Positions 7,279 through 15,660 of a stretch of 26,498 nt of DNA are shown here, piece after piece (position 1 is the first letter of the stretch; each line of letters opens with the position of its first letter). A program made the position numbers and the translations under genes. The notes below the pieces were generated by a model, which was not told where the DNA came from, made no database searches, and saw only the letters and a list, made by a program, of their open reading frames with translations. This DNA comes from GCA-2746795 sp964643965 (GTDB lineage: Bacteria > Chloroflexota > Anaerolineae > Promineifilales > Promineifilaceae), in contig CAZXVH010000076.1 of assembly GCA_964643965.1 (NCBI GenBank), positions 1 to 26,498 of the forward strand, written 5' to 3'.

Positions 7279-7716
7279 ATGAAGCACACCTTAACCACAG
7301 CCCAGCGTCCTCGTTCCGTAACTATTATCCTGTGGGGTGTTTTCCTCTTTGGCGTGTGGAACGTGGGCCGGGCGCTGGCTCTGTACCAACAAATGGATCT
7401 GCTGCTCGAATTAGCGCTGCGGCCAGACCCTCGCCTGCGGCTTATAATGGCTCTGGTATGGGGCCTTGCCTTTTTTAGCTTGTGGTGGCTGCTGCGGCAG
7501 AAACGGCCGTTTAGCCGCTCCCTCATTCCCATAATCCTGAGCCTTTACAGCCTGCATGAACTCGGTCTCAGCGCCTTCTTCGGCCAGAGCCGCCTTTCAC
7601 CACAAACCATCTGGCTCAACGCCGCTTTCTATCTCTTGCTGGTGGGGTGGACAACGTGGGCGCTGAATCGGAAAACGGCCGTTTGCCATTACTTTAACTT
7701 ATCAGAAGAAGATTGA
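7279..7716 (+). CDS. Polytopic small membrane protein of unknown function
   Basis: A 145-residue protein starting at the ATG at 7279; an upstream in-frame ATG at 7234 gives an unlikely N-terminus. Four hydrophobic segments are visible: VTIILWGVFLFGVWNVG near 14-30, a second around 55-72, a third around 81-100 and a fourth around 112-130, followed by a short polar tail ending EED. There is no obvious ribosome-binding site. I do not recognise a family. It carries two AACGGCCGTT palindromes, read as Arg-Pro-Phe and Thr-Ala-Val. It is followed by the carboxylase operon 110 bases downstream, with no evidence of a functional link. Confidence 0.62.
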   Translation: MKHTLTTAQRPRSVTIILWGVFLFGVWNVGRALALYQQMDLLLELALRPDPRLRLIMALVWGLAFFSLWWLLRQKRPFSRSLIPIILSLYSLHELGLSAFFGQSRLSPQTIWLNAAFYLLLVGWTTWALNRKTAVCHYFNLSEED

Positions 7717-7826
7717 AGCTTGGGGAAGTCTGCCCGTTTAATCTTTATTTTTAATCGCTTTATTACCCGAATATCCACAGACGCCTGACATAAACCGCGT
7801 ATCAAACGAGGAGGAAACATCCGCAA

Positions 7827-9371
7827 ATGGATCCAAAAATCGAAAAACTCAACCAACTTCGCACCCAGTCACAGCTGGGCGGCGGCGAAAAGCGCATCGA
7901 GAAACACAAAGTACGGGGCAAAATGACCGCCCGCGAACGGCTTGACCTGCTGCTAGACCGCGGCTCCTTCCACGAAATCGACGCCTTTGTGGTGCATCGT
8001 GAACGCAACTTTGGCATGGAAACCCAACAATTTCTGGGCGATAGTGTGGTGACGGGCTGGGGGACGATAAACGGCCGTCTCATCTACGTCTTCAGCCAGG
8101 ACTTCACCGTCTTTGGCGGCAGCCTCAGCCAGGTACACGCCGAAAAAGTATGCAAAATCATGGACATGGCTATGAAAAACGGCGCCCCCGTCATCGGCAT
8201 CAACGACTCCGGCGGCGCCCGCATCCAAGAAGGCGTCGTCAGCCTGGGCGGCTACGCTGACATCTTCCTGCGCAACACCCTCGCCTCGGGCGTTGTGCCT
8301 CAAATCAGCGCCATCATGGGGCCGTGCGCCGGCGGCGCCGTCTACTCCCCCGCCCTCACCGACTTCATCTTCATGGTCAAAGAAACCAGCCACATGTTCA
8401 TCACCGGCCCCGATGTCGTCAAATCCGTCACCGGTGAAGAAGTGACCTTTGAAGAGCTGGGCGGCGCCATGACCCACAACAGCAAAAGCGGCGTCTCCCA
8501 TGTGGCCTGCGACTCGGAAGCCGACGCCCTCTACCTCATCCGCGAATTAATGAGCTACCTGCCCGCCAACAACATGGAAGACCCGCCCTTCAAAGCCGGC
8601 AGCGATGACCCCCTGCGTACGGAAGAAGCGCTCAACAGCATCGTGCCAGACAACCCCAACAAACCGTACGACATCAAAGAAGCGATCAAACTCATCGTCG
8701 ATGACGGCGAATTCTTTGAAATCCACGAACATTACGCCCAAAACATCGTGGTGGGTTTTGCTCGACTGGGCGGCTACAGTGTGGGCATCGTCGCCAACCA
8801 GCCCATGGTGCTGGCCGGCGTCCTCGACATCGCCAGCAGTGAAAAAGCGGCCCGCTTCGTGCGCTTCTGCGACGCCTTCAACATCCCCCTCATCGTCTTT
8901 GAAGATGTGCCCGGCTTCCTGCCCGGCACCGACCAGGAATACGGCGGCATCATCCGGCATGGCGCCAAACTGCTCTACGCCTTCTGCGAGGCCACCGTGC
9001 CTAAAATCACCGTGGTCACCCGCAAAGCGTATGGCGGCGCGTACTGCGTTATGAACAGCAAACATATCCGCGCCGACCTCAACCTGGCCTGGCCCTCGGC
9101 CGAAATCGCCGTCATGGGGCCGGATGGCGCGGTCAGCATCATCTTCCGCCGCGAACTGGCCGAAGCGGAAGACCCCGTGGCTCGCAAAGCGGAATTGGTG
9201 GCGGAATATCGCGAACATTTTGCCAATCCCTACATCGCCGCCCAACGCGGTTTCATCGACGACGTGATCGAACCGAAGGAAACGCGCCCCCGCCTGATCA
9301 ATGCCCTGCATATGCTGCAACACAAACGGGACGAAAACCCGCCGAAGAAGCATGGGAATATGCCTCTTTAA
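7827..9371 (+). CDS. Acyl-CoA (propionyl-CoA-type) carboxylase carboxyltransferase subunit
   Basis: A 514-residue single-chain carboxyltransferase of the PccB/AccD5/MmdA family, which moves the carboxyl group from biotin to acyl-CoA. The N-terminal crotonase-fold half carries INDSGGARIQEG (115-126) and the oxyanion-hole segment MGPCAGGAVYSP (164-175), followed by SGVSHV (211-216). The C-terminal half has PGFLPGTDQEYGGIIRHGAK (362-381) and RKAYGGAYCVMNSKH (399-413). The residue that helps set acyl-CoA preference (Asp in actinobacterial PccB, Ile in some acetyl-CoA enzymes) is Cys407 here, so the substrate cannot be fixed from sequence alone. AGGAGG lies 12 bases before the ATG, a rather long spacing. 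It heads an operon with biotin carboxylase and carrier genes, so the complete enzyme is encoded. Malonyl-CoA or methylmalonyl-CoA supply is the likely role. Confidence 0.94.
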   Translation: MDPKIEKLNQLRTQSQLGGGEKRIEKHKVRGKMTARERLDLLLDRGSFHEIDAFVVHRERNFGMETQQFLGDSVVTGWGTINGRLIYVFSQDFTVFGGSLSQVHAEKVCKIMDMAMKNGAPVIGINDSGGARIQEGVVSLGGYADIFLRNTLASGVVPQISAIMGPCAGGAVYSPALTDFIFMVKETSHMFITGPDVVKSVTGEEVTFEELGGAMTHNSKSGVSHVACDSEADALYLIRELMSYLPANNMEDPPFKAGSDDPLRTEEALNSIVPDNPNKPYDIKEAIKLIVDDGEFFEIHEHYAQNIVVGFARLGGYSVGIVANQPMVLAGVLDIASSEKAARFVRFCDAFNIPLIVFEDVPGFLPGTDQEYGGIIRHGAKLLYAFCEATVPKITVVTRKAYGGAYCVMNSKHIRADLNLAWPSAEIAVMGPDGAVSIIFRRELAEAEDPVARKAELVAEYREHFANPYIAAQRGFIDDVIEPKETRPRLINALHMLQHKRDENPPKKHGNMPL

Positions 9372-9378
9372 GGACAGG

Positions 9379-9413
9379 GGACAGTGGACAGTAAACAGTA
9401 AACAGTGGACAGT
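9379..9413. repeat. Heptad repeat, GGACAGT/AAACAGT, five units
   Basis: Five consecutive 7-base units (GGACAGT twice, AAACAGT twice, GGACAGT once) fill most of the 59-base spacer between the carboxyltransferase and biotin carboxylase genes. A degenerate unit precedes them. The unit is the reverse complement of the CACTGTC heptad at 26373-26442, so this is a dispersed repeat family and not a one-off slippage event. Confidence 0.88.
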
Positions 9414-9430
9414 GATTACAGAGTAAGCAT

Positions 9431-10948
9431 ATGAAACGAGACGACGGATTACTCACAAAAAATTTCGACAAACTACTCATTGCCAATCGTGGCGAGATTG
9501 CGGTGCGCATTTTACGCGCCTGCCGGGAGTTGGGCATCAAGACGGTGGCTGTCTTTTCCGACGCCGACCGCCGGGCACCCCATGTGCGCTTCGCCGACGA
9601 GGCGTACCACATCGGGCCGCCGGCCGCTCGCGACAGCTATTTACGCCTGGACAACTTGCTGGATGTGGCCAAACGCTCTGGGGCGCAAGCCGTGCATCCC
9701 GGCTACGGCTTTTTAGCCGAACGGGCTGAGTTTGCCCGCGCCTGCGTGGAAAACGGTATCGTCTTCGTAGGGCCGCCAGCCCGCGCCATTGAGATGATGG
9801 GCGATAAACAAGTGGCGCGGGAAACGGTGAAGGCGGCCGGGGTACCCATTGTGCCGGGCACAGAACCGGGCCTGAGCGATGAAGAGATGGTGCAAGCGGC
9901 CGAAACCATCGGCTATCCCATTTTGGTGAAGGCGGTGGCCGGCGGCGGCGGCAAAGGGATGCGCCCCGTGTATGAAGCGGGAGAACTGCCCAACGCCATC
10001 GCCGCTGCCCGCCGGGAAGCAGCGGCCGCCTTTGGCGATGGCACGGTTTACCTGGAAAAAATGCTGACAGGCGCCCGCCATATTGAAATTCAACTGCTGG
10101 CGGATGCGCACGGCCATGTTATCCATTTAGGCGAACGGGAATGCTCCTTGCAGCGCCGTCATCAAAAATTGATCGAAGAATCGCCTTCGTTTGTGGTGGA
10201 TGAAGCGCTGCGCCAGCGTATGGGGGCGGTGGCGGTGGCGGCGGCCAAAGCGGTTAACTATGTCAATGCCGGCACCATCGAGTTTCTCATGGACAAAGAC
10301 AAGAATTTTTACTTCTTGGAGATGAACACCCGCCTGCAAGTGGAACATCCGGTGACGGAATTGGTGACAGGCATCGACATTGTGCAGGAGCAGATGCGCA
10401 TTGCCCGCGGACGGCGGCTCCGCTTTACCCAGGAAGATGTCAAAATAAGCGGCTGGGCCATTGAGTGCCGCGTCAACGCCGAAGACCCGTACAACAATTA
10501 CCTGCCTTCCACCGGCGTAATCAGCACCATGCGCCAGCCATCGGGACCAGGGGTGCGCCTGGATACCGGCGTCTTTCGCGGCTATGAAGTGACGCCCTAC
10601 TACGATTCGATGATCAGCAAGCTGGTCTGTTATGGGGAAACGCGGGGGGAAGCGGTGCTGCGGATGCGGCGGGCGCTGGAGGAGTATCGCATCATGGGCG
10701 TGAAGACTAATATCCCATTCCACCAGCATATGATGGACAGCCACCGCTTTCTAACGGGGCAGTTTGATACCAAGTTTGTGGAAGAGCGCTTTAGCATGAG
10801 TGACCGGGCAGCAGACCGGGAGATGGAAGCGGCGGTATTGGCGGCGCTGGTGGCCCATCATGACAGTTTGCAGGCCAGCCAAAAAATGGCCCCGACTGGC
10901 AACACAAGCGGCAGCAATTGGAAATGGGCGCAGCGAGGAAGACGGTAA
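9431..10948 (+). CDS. Biotin carboxylase subunit of acyl-CoA carboxylase (canonical)
   Basis: A 505-residue ATP-grasp enzyme that carboxylates carrier-bound biotin with ATP and bicarbonate. All expected sites are visible: IANRGEIAVRI (18-28), HPGYGFLAE (89-97), glycine-rich ATP lid GGGGKGM (171-177), RHIEIQ with His217 and Glu219, QRRHQK ending at Lys246, Glu284, EMNTRLQVEHP with Glu297, Arg301 and Glu305, and ECRVNAEDP with Arg347. This contrasts with the paralogue at 123-1601, where many of these are replaced. A C-terminal tail of about 45 residues rich in Ala, Ser and Gln extends past the family core. The start at 9431 adds about 10 residues before the first conserved strand. The carrier gene begins 6 bases after the stop. 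Confidence 0.95.
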   Translation: MKRDDGLLTKNFDKLLIANRGEIAVRILRACRELGIKTVAVFSDADRRAPHVRFADEAYHIGPPAARDSYLRLDNLLDVAKRSGAQAVHPGYGFLAERAEFARACVENGIVFVGPPARAIEMMGDKQVARETVKAAGVPIVPGTEPGLSDEEMVQAAETIGYPILVKAVAGGGGKGMRPVYEAGELPNAIAAARREAAAAFGDGTVYLEKMLTGARHIEIQLLADAHGHVIHLGERECSLQRRHQKLIEESPSFVVDEALRQRMGAVAVAAAKAVNYVNAGTIEFLMDKDKNFYFLEMNTRLQVEHPVTELVTGIDIVQEQMRIARGRRLRFTQEDVKISGWAIECRVNAEDPYNNYLPSTGVISTMRQPSGPGVRLDTGVFRGYEVTPYYDSMISKLVCYGETRGEAVLRMRRALEEYRIMGVKTNIPFHQHMMDSHRFLTGQFDTKFVEERFSMSDRAADREMEAAVLAALVAHHDSLQASQKMAPTGNTSGSNWKWAQRGRR

Positions 10949-10954
10949 CCAGTT

Positions 10955-11464
10955 ATGAAATATTTTACCAAAGTAAATGAGAAGGAATACATCATTGAGA
11001 TCAGCCATGAGCATGAGATTGTGGTCAACGATGAGCGGTATGAGATTGATTTTAAGATTCTGCCGATCAGCGGGCTGGCCTCTCTGCTGCTCAATAATCA
11101 ATCGTTGGAAGCGGTTGTCGAAGCCCGCAATGAGCATTGGGAAGTGCTGACCAAAGGGGAATTGTATAATGTGCATGTGCAGGATGAGCGGACTTTCCGA
11201 CTGGCCCAGGCGCGGGGCACGAGTTTTGATACATCGGGCGAAGCGTTGGTGAAAGCGCCGATGCCGGGCCTGGTGATTAAGGTATTGGTGGCGGTAGGAG
11301 AAGTAGTGGCCCAAAACCAACAGGTAGTGATTTTGGAATCGATGAAGATGGAAAATGAGTTAAAAGCGCCCCGAGGGGGGATGGTAACGGCCGTTCACAC
11401 CACCGCCGGCGCCAGCGTAGACAAAGATCAAATTCTCATCGTCATTGATGAAATAGAGGAATAG
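10955..11464 (+). CDS. Biotin carboxyl carrier protein of the acyl-CoA carboxylase
   Basis: A 169-residue carrier with a C-terminal biotinyl domain (about 98-165) and the motif ESMKMEN, with Lys131 as the biotin attachment site, after APMPGLV. The N-terminal region is a divergent beta-rich domain, comparable in length to that of the paralogous carrier at 1683-2180. It is placed 6 bases after the biotin carboxylase gene and 1 base before the CYTH gene, which implies one transcript with the carboxyltransferase at 7827. Confidence 0.94.
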   Translation: MKYFTKVNEKEYIIEISHEHEIVVNDERYEIDFKILPISGLASLLLNNQSLEAVVEARNEHWEVLTKGELYNVHVQDERTFRLAQARGTSFDTSGEALVKAPMPGLVIKVLVAVGEVVAQNQQVVILESMKMENELKAPRGGMVTAVHTTAGASVDKDQILIVIDEIEE

Positions 11465-11465
11465 C

Positions 11466-12083
11466 ATGAGCGGCGCACAGCTTGAGACCGAAGTGAAGTT
11501 CTTGTTGGCAGACCTGTCCGGTTTTCGGCGGCGGCTGCTGGCGGCTGGCGGCGTTTTGAAACAGGCGCGTACCCATGAACGAAACGTGGTTTTTGACACG
11601 CCAGAAAAACAGTTGATGCGCCAGGGCAAACTGCTGCGCCTGCGCCAGGATCAGGCGGTGCGGCTGACGTTTAAAGGGGAAGCGGCAGAAGACCAGACCA
11701 GCGAAGCAAAAGTTCGTGAGGAGCTGGAAATTAACGTGAGCGACTTTGGCACAACGGCCGTTATCTTTGAGCGGCTGGGTTTTTTGCCGACGTTGGTCTA
11801 CGAAAAATACCGGGAAACATTTATGCTGGACGGGGTGGAAGTGGTTTTAGATGAGATGCCTTATGGCGATTTTATCGAGTTGGAAGGGGAAGAAGCGGGG
11901 ATTAAAACGGCCGTTGCCACCCTCAACCTGCCCTGGGATAAACGCATCACCACCAACTACCTGGCGCTCATGGCCCAGTTAAAAGCGCGCCATCACCTGG
12001 CGTTTGATGACCTGACGTTTGCCAATTTTGAGGGCTGTGTCGCTCGCATAGCCGATATTGCACCCCTTGTCGGTGAACAGTGA
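11466..12083 (+). CDS. CYTH domain protein (CyaB / triphosphatase family)
   Basis: A 205-residue protein with the CYTH signature ExExK at Glu7, Glu9 and Lys11, followed by the family pattern of alternating charged strands: KLLRLRQ near 56-62, VRLTFKG, EELEINV, YRETFML, VVLDEMPYGDFIELEG. The family forms an eight-stranded beta tunnel that binds triphosphates and two metal ions. Members are adenylate cyclases, thiamine triphosphatases or inorganic tripolyphosphatases; LDEMPYGDFIELEG is typical of the CyaB/ThTPase branch. It begins one base after the carrier gene, so it is co-transcribed with the acyl-CoA carboxylase, an unusual association whose meaning is not evident. The ATG at 11466 is the only sensible start because ExExK follows directly. 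Confidence 0.88.
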   Translation: MSGAQLETEVKFLLADLSGFRRRLLAAGGVLKQARTHERNVVFDTPEKQLMRQGKLLRLRQDQAVRLTFKGEAAEDQTSEAKVREELEINVSDFGTTAVIFERLGFLPTLVYEKYRETFMLDGVEVVLDEMPYGDFIELEGEEAGIKTAVATLNLPWDKRITTNYLALMAQLKARHHLAFDDLTFANFEGCVARIADIAPLVGEQ

Positions 12084-12385
12084 ACGGTAGGGGCGGGATA
12101 GGCGGGCATTAACTTTGCTACCAGAAAAAGCCTTTGCGCCCGTCTATCTCGCCCACTTCAGCAGTTTAAAAATTAAAACGGGTCATAGCAGCGTTAAAAC
12201 ATCTTGAAAAATCAGGATACAATACCCACAGGTGGCGCAGTCAGAAGACGGTCACAGCGAGAACAGAAACCGGCCTCCGCTTTTAAGCGGTAGCGTCGGC
12301 AGTAGCGTGTTAAAAGTTGGATTTGCTGACAGAGGGCAATCCAATTCACATGGCGCAATGGTCGCCCATTCCAGGGAGTAATTTC
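12084..12385. other. Intergenic region between CYTH and GyrA-CTD genes
   Basis: About 300 bases with no supported gene. It contains a long inverted repeat just after the CYTH stop (listed separately) and a TACAAT at 12218-12223 that could be a -10 box but lacks a good -35. An upstream in-frame ATG at 12317 belongs to the open frame of the next gene, but the ribosome-binding site points to 12386. Confidence 0.6.
12091..12154 (+). terminator. Inverted repeat, possible terminator or RNA structure after the carboxylase-CYTH operon
   Basis: GGGCGGGATAGGCGGGC (12091-12107) pairs with GCCCGTCTATCTCGCCC (12138-12154). The two differences from perfect complementarity are both G-U pairs in the plus-strand RNA, so the transcript forms a 17-bp stem with a 30-base loop. 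There is no T run after it, so it is not a classic intrinsic terminator. Confidence 0.5.
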
Positions 12386-13417
12386 ATGAACCTTGAACGT
12401 CCTGATTTAACCGGCGTTGACCCGGAAGTGGCAGCTTATATTGAAGCGCTGGAAATGCAGCTTTTGCAGGCCCAGGCCAATCAGTCTGACTCAGAGTCAG
12501 AAGAAAAGCCATTTGAACCCAGCGAACCCCCTACCAGCATGAATGTGATCACCATCAGCCGTGACGGCTTTGCCAAGCGTACGCCGCGCCATTTTTACCA
12601 ACGGCAGCGGCGCGGCGGCATGGGTATTTTTGACCTGGATTCCGCCAAAGAGGATCCGCCCGCCGTTTTAGCCATCGCTCACGAAAACGGCGATGTGCTG
12701 CTGTTTACCAATTTTGGCCGCGTCTTTCGCCTGCCTGTAGACGCTTTAACGGAAACGCCGGTGCGCTCGCGGGGACAAAATGTGCTGAATTTGTTCTCAT
12801 TCCGGCAGCACGAACGCATTGCAGCCGTGCTGCCGGCCGATGAAGGACAAACGATTGCCATTGCCAGCCAGCGGGGATGGCTGCGCACCATTCCGGCCGC
12901 CCGCTTTAACCGCAATCTCATCCCCGGCACCAGTTTTTTTGATGTACAGCAAGGCGGGCAGGTGACGACGGCGTGTTGGATTTATGGCGACGATGATTTA
13001 TTCATGGCGACGCGGCAAGGGAAAGCGATTCGCTTCTCGGCGCAGCAGGTGCATAAATCGGGCAGCCTGGGGCTGCGGGTGGATGTGGGAGATCAGGTGG
13101 TGGCGATAACGGCCGTTACCAATGAAAGCGGCGTCTTCCTCATCAGCCAGGATGGTAAAGGAACCATCCGCCTCATGTCTGGCTTCCGCGAAAATAAAGC
13201 GCCGGGTGCGGGCGGCAAGGTTGCCCTCAAAACAGAGAGATTGGCCGGCGCCCTCACCACCCAGGCCACAGATGATCTTTTTGTCATCAGCAAACTGGGC
13301 AAAATCATCCGCTTTCAAGCGGAAGAAGTGCCGCCCAAAGAAGGGGTGGTGCAGGGGGTCAACTGTATGGCGCTGCGTAACGACGAGATAACGGCCGTTT
13401 GCCGGGCCACTTTGTAA
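12386..13417 (+). CDS. Free-standing GyrA C-terminal-like beta-propeller protein
   Basis: A 343-residue protein from the ATG at 12386. AGGGAG at 12373-12378 sits seven bases before this codon, which favours it over an in-frame ATG at 12317. After an acidic, Gln/Ser/Glu-rich N-terminus (about 1-50) come repeated blades of the GyrA/ParC C-terminal pinwheel: FTNFGRVFRLP, IASQRGWLRTIP, MATRQGKAIRF, LISQDGKGTIRL and VISKLGKIIRF. A GyrA-box-like sequence QRRGGMG is at 74-80 (the usual box is QRRGGKG). There is no catalytic tyrosine domain. The domain wraps DNA in gyrase; alone it may bind or bend DNA or modulate topoisomerase. Two palindromes are read as ITAV here. It is probably monocistronic. Confidence 0.87.
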   Translation: MNLERPDLTGVDPEVAAYIEALEMQLLQAQANQSDSESEEKPFEPSEPPTSMNVITISRDGFAKRTPRHFYQRQRRGGMGIFDLDSAKEDPPAVLAIAHENGDVLLFTNFGRVFRLPVDALTETPVRSRGQNVLNLFSFRQHERIAAVLPADEGQTIAIASQRGWLRTIPAARFNRNLIPGTSFFDVQQGGQVTTACWIYGDDDLFMATRQGKAIRFSAQQVHKSGSLGLRVDVGDQVVAITAVTNESGVFLISQDGKGTIRLMSGFRENKAPGAGGKVALKTERLAGALTTQATDDLFVISKLGKIIRFQAEEVPPKEGVVQGVNCMALRNDEITAVCRATL

Positions 13418-13512
13418 ACGCTTCGTAAACGACGCCGGCAGTCTGAGCCGTAATCTCTCTAAAGTGCGTCGCACCGAACGCTTAATCTTTTACCCACCAC
13501 CCAGAGGTCTTT

Positions 13513-14541
13513 ATGTCTCATTTCCCCCGTTTAACCTGGGAAGCCATCACCCTGCAACTCCGCGATCCCTTTCGCATCTCCTACGGCGTCAGCGAGACGC
13601 GCCAGGCATTCTGGCTACGCCTGGCAGAAGATGAAGGCTGGGGCGAAGGCACGATCCCGTCCTATTATGGCATTCGCGATGAAGCGATAACGGCCGTTTG
13701 GCAGCAAGCCGCCCGGCGCGCCGATCCCTTTCCCGACGATCCCGCCGACATCCCCGCCTGGATTGGTCCAGACGGCCCCGCCCCCGCCCGCTGCGCCCTG
13801 GACCTGGCCCTGCATGACCGCATCGGCCGCCAACGAGGGCTGCCTTTACACCAACTGCTCCACCTGCCCGCCCCCAAGCCGCTGGTGACATCCTTCACCC
13901 TCAGCATTGATACTCCGGAAAAGGTGGCGGAAAAAGCCCGGCAAATGAAGCGCTACCCCGTCCTCAAAGTAAAACTGGGCAGCGCCGACGACATCGCCAG
14001 CATCGCCGCCATCCGTGAAGTCCGGCCGGACGCCAAAATTCGGGTAGACGCCAATGCCGCCTGGTCGCCGGAAGAAGCGGTGCGCCGCATTCACGCCTTC
14101 GCCCCCTATGACCTGGAGATGATCGAGCAGCCCACCGCCAAAGCCGACATCCAAGGAATGGGCTACGTGCAAGCGCGGGTGGATCTGCCCATCGTCGCCG
14201 ATGAATCGGTGCAAACGCTGGCCGATGTAGAAGCGTTGGCCGCGGCCGGGGTGCAAGGCATCAACTTGAAGCTCATGAAGGTGGGTGGATTAGCGCCTGG
14301 TTTACGCATCTTGCAGCGGGCGCAGGCATTGGGACTGCGCATCATGTTGGGCTGCATGGTGGAAACCTCGTTGGGCGCCACGGCGATGGCCCACCTCTCC
14401 GGTTTTGCTGACTGGCTGGACCTGGACGCGCCGCTGTTGATTGCCAATGACCCATTTAAGGGATTACAGTATAATAACGAGATGCGGTTACACCTGCCGT
14501 CGCGCCCTGGTATTGGCGTGAGCCGGCCTAACAAGGAATAA
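13513..14541 (+). CDS. Dipeptide epimerase (L-Ala-D/L-Glu epimerase), enolase superfamily
   Basis: A 342-residue enzyme of the muconate-lactonizing subgroup. The barrel residues are all visible: KVK with Lys152 and Lys154, metal ligands Asp179 (RVDAN), Glu205 (MIEQP) and Asp230 (VADES), and Lys253 in NLKLMKVGG. GCMVETSLG and DLDAPLL near the C-terminus are typical of L-Ala-D/L-Glu epimerases. These convert L-Ala-D-Glu released from murein peptides to L-Ala-L-Glu for catabolism. The next gene, 5 bases downstream, encodes an NlpC/P60 endopeptidase that would make this dipeptide, the same pairing as YkfB and YkfC in Bacillus. AGAGG precedes the ATG. The exact dipeptide specificity is an inference. 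Confidence 0.88.
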   Translation: MSHFPRLTWEAITLQLRDPFRISYGVSETRQAFWLRLAEDEGWGEGTIPSYYGIRDEAITAVWQQAARRADPFPDDPADIPAWIGPDGPAPARCALDLALHDRIGRQRGLPLHQLLHLPAPKPLVTSFTLSIDTPEKVAEKARQMKRYPVLKVKLGSADDIASIAAIREVRPDAKIRVDANAAWSPEEAVRRIHAFAPYDLEMIEQPTAKADIQGMGYVQARVDLPIVADESVQTLADVEALAAAGVQGINLKLMKVGGLAPGLRILQRAQALGLRIMLGCMVETSLGATAMAHLSGFADWLDLDAPLLIANDPFKGLQYNNEMRLHLPSRPGIGVSRPNKE

Positions 14542-14546
14542 GTAAG

Positions 14547-15560
14547 ATGCTTGATGATATCCAGGATACATTAGCTGATTTTGCCCAACGAGACAGCCGT
14601 TTGCATTACTGCTTGCTCGACGTGGAACATTTAGGAAATGAACGCTGTACCTTGTCCGGCGTTATCCTGGATGCGGCCGCTTTGGCCGAAGTGGTGGCTG
14701 ATCTGCAAGCCCGTTTCCCCACACTCTCGTTTGACGCCCGCCAGGTAAAGGTTTTAAGCGCCGCCGAGCCGAAAAAATTGACGGTAGCTACCAATGTCAC
14801 GGCCGTTATGAGTGACCCTTCCTGGCGCTCAGAGCAGATGAGCCAGGTGATGAACGGCTGGCAGGTCGAAATTTTGTTGGAACAGGAATCCTGGGCTTTT
14901 GTGCGCCAGACCCGCGACAATGGCTATTTGGGCTGGGTTTACCGGGGTTATCTGGCAGATGAAGCGCCGCCCCTGATGACGCATATGGTCTACCAACCCG
15001 TCGTTGTCCTACGGGCAGCACCCGACCCGGCGAGCGAGCTGGTGGGACGGGTATGGGGCGGGATGGAAGTGGGGGTAACGGCCGTTTCCGGGGAGTGGTC
15101 GCAAATCTCCTTAGCAGGTGGTCTGATGGGTTGGCTGCCTCAAACCACACTACGCGCCCTGGCTGCCCTGCCCGCTGCCGAAGAAACCCGCCGCCAACAA
15201 ATTACCAGCTTTGCCTGCCAGTTGATGGGCGTCCCCTATTTGTGGGGCGGGCGCACAGCATTGGGCATCGACTGCTCCGGCCTGTCTGAACTGAGCCATC
15301 GCCTCAGCGGCGTCACTATTCCGCGAGACGCCGATATGCAGTTCGCCGCCGGGCAGGAGGTGCAGCCCCCTTTCAAAGCGGGAGATTTACTTTTTTTTGG
15401 CAGTGAACGAGGACATCGGGCGGTATCTCATGTGGGCATCAGCCTGGGCGGCTGGCAGATTGTGCATTCCTCCCGCGCCCGCAATGGCGTCTACCTGGAT
15501 GAGGTGCAGACCACGCCCTCCTTGAATGATATTTTTCTGGGCGGGCGCACGTTTTTATAA
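14547..15560 (+). CDS. SH3-domain NlpC/P60 endopeptidase (gamma-D-Glu-diamino acid type, YkfC-like)
   Basis: A 337-residue protein. An N-terminal alpha/beta segment (about 1-70) is followed by two bacterial SH3-like domains (about 78-138 and 146-205) and an NlpC/P60 catalytic domain (about 215-337). The catalytic Cys243 lies in GIDCSGL, His295 in AVSHVGI and the third polar residue His307 in QIVHSS; PYLWGGRT (230-237) is the usual lead-in. The family cleaves between D-Glu and the diamino acid in murein peptides. No signal peptide is visible, as expected for an enzyme acting on imported peptides in the cytoplasm. The gene follows the epimerase by 5 bases, with AAGGAA inside the end of that gene as ribosome-binding site. 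Confidence 0.9.
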   Translation: MLDDIQDTLADFAQRDSRLHYCLLDVEHLGNERCTLSGVILDAAALAEVVADLQARFPTLSFDARQVKVLSAAEPKKLTVATNVTAVMSDPSWRSEQMSQVMNGWQVEILLEQESWAFVRQTRDNGYLGWVYRGYLADEAPPLMTHMVYQPVVVLRAAPDPASELVGRVWGGMEVGVTAVSGEWSQISLAGGLMGWLPQTTLRALAALPAAEETRRQQITSFACQLMGVPYLWGGRTALGIDCSGLSELSHRLSGVTIPRDADMQFAAGQEVQPPFKAGDLLFFGSERGHRAVSHVGISLGGWQIVHSSRARNGVYLDEVQTTPSLNDIFLGGRTFL

Positions 15561-15605
15561 GGAACGGCGTCCAGCGAATAAATTCACGGCAACATGTAAC
15601 GGTTG

Positions 15606-15649
15606 CTTACGAAGTCCACCTTCGTAAGGGTCGGCGCGGTTTTAACCGC
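15606..15649. terminator. Two hairpins between convergent genes
   Basis: CTTACGAAG (15606-15614) pairs with CTTCGTAAG (15620-15628) around a 5-base loop. A second, shorter palindrome GCGGTT (15636-15641) pairs with AACCGC (15644-15649). They lie between the convergent endopeptidase (ends 15560) and membrane protein (ends 15661) genes and could act in both directions. T runs are short, so efficiency is uncertain. Confidence 0.5.
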
Positions 15650-15660
15650 TGGCTAATTTG

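Noticed and set aside
8547..9353. 268-codon open frame antisense to the carboxyltransferase gene
   Set aside because: It mirrors the codon pattern of the plus-strand gene, is rich in His, Asp and Gly-Val runs, has no recognisable domain and lies wholly within a confident gene.
10127..10744. 205-codon open frame antisense to the canonical biotin carboxylase gene
   Set aside because: It is fully inside a confident gene, has no ribosome-binding site or domain, and is typical shadow composition for GC-rich coding DNA.
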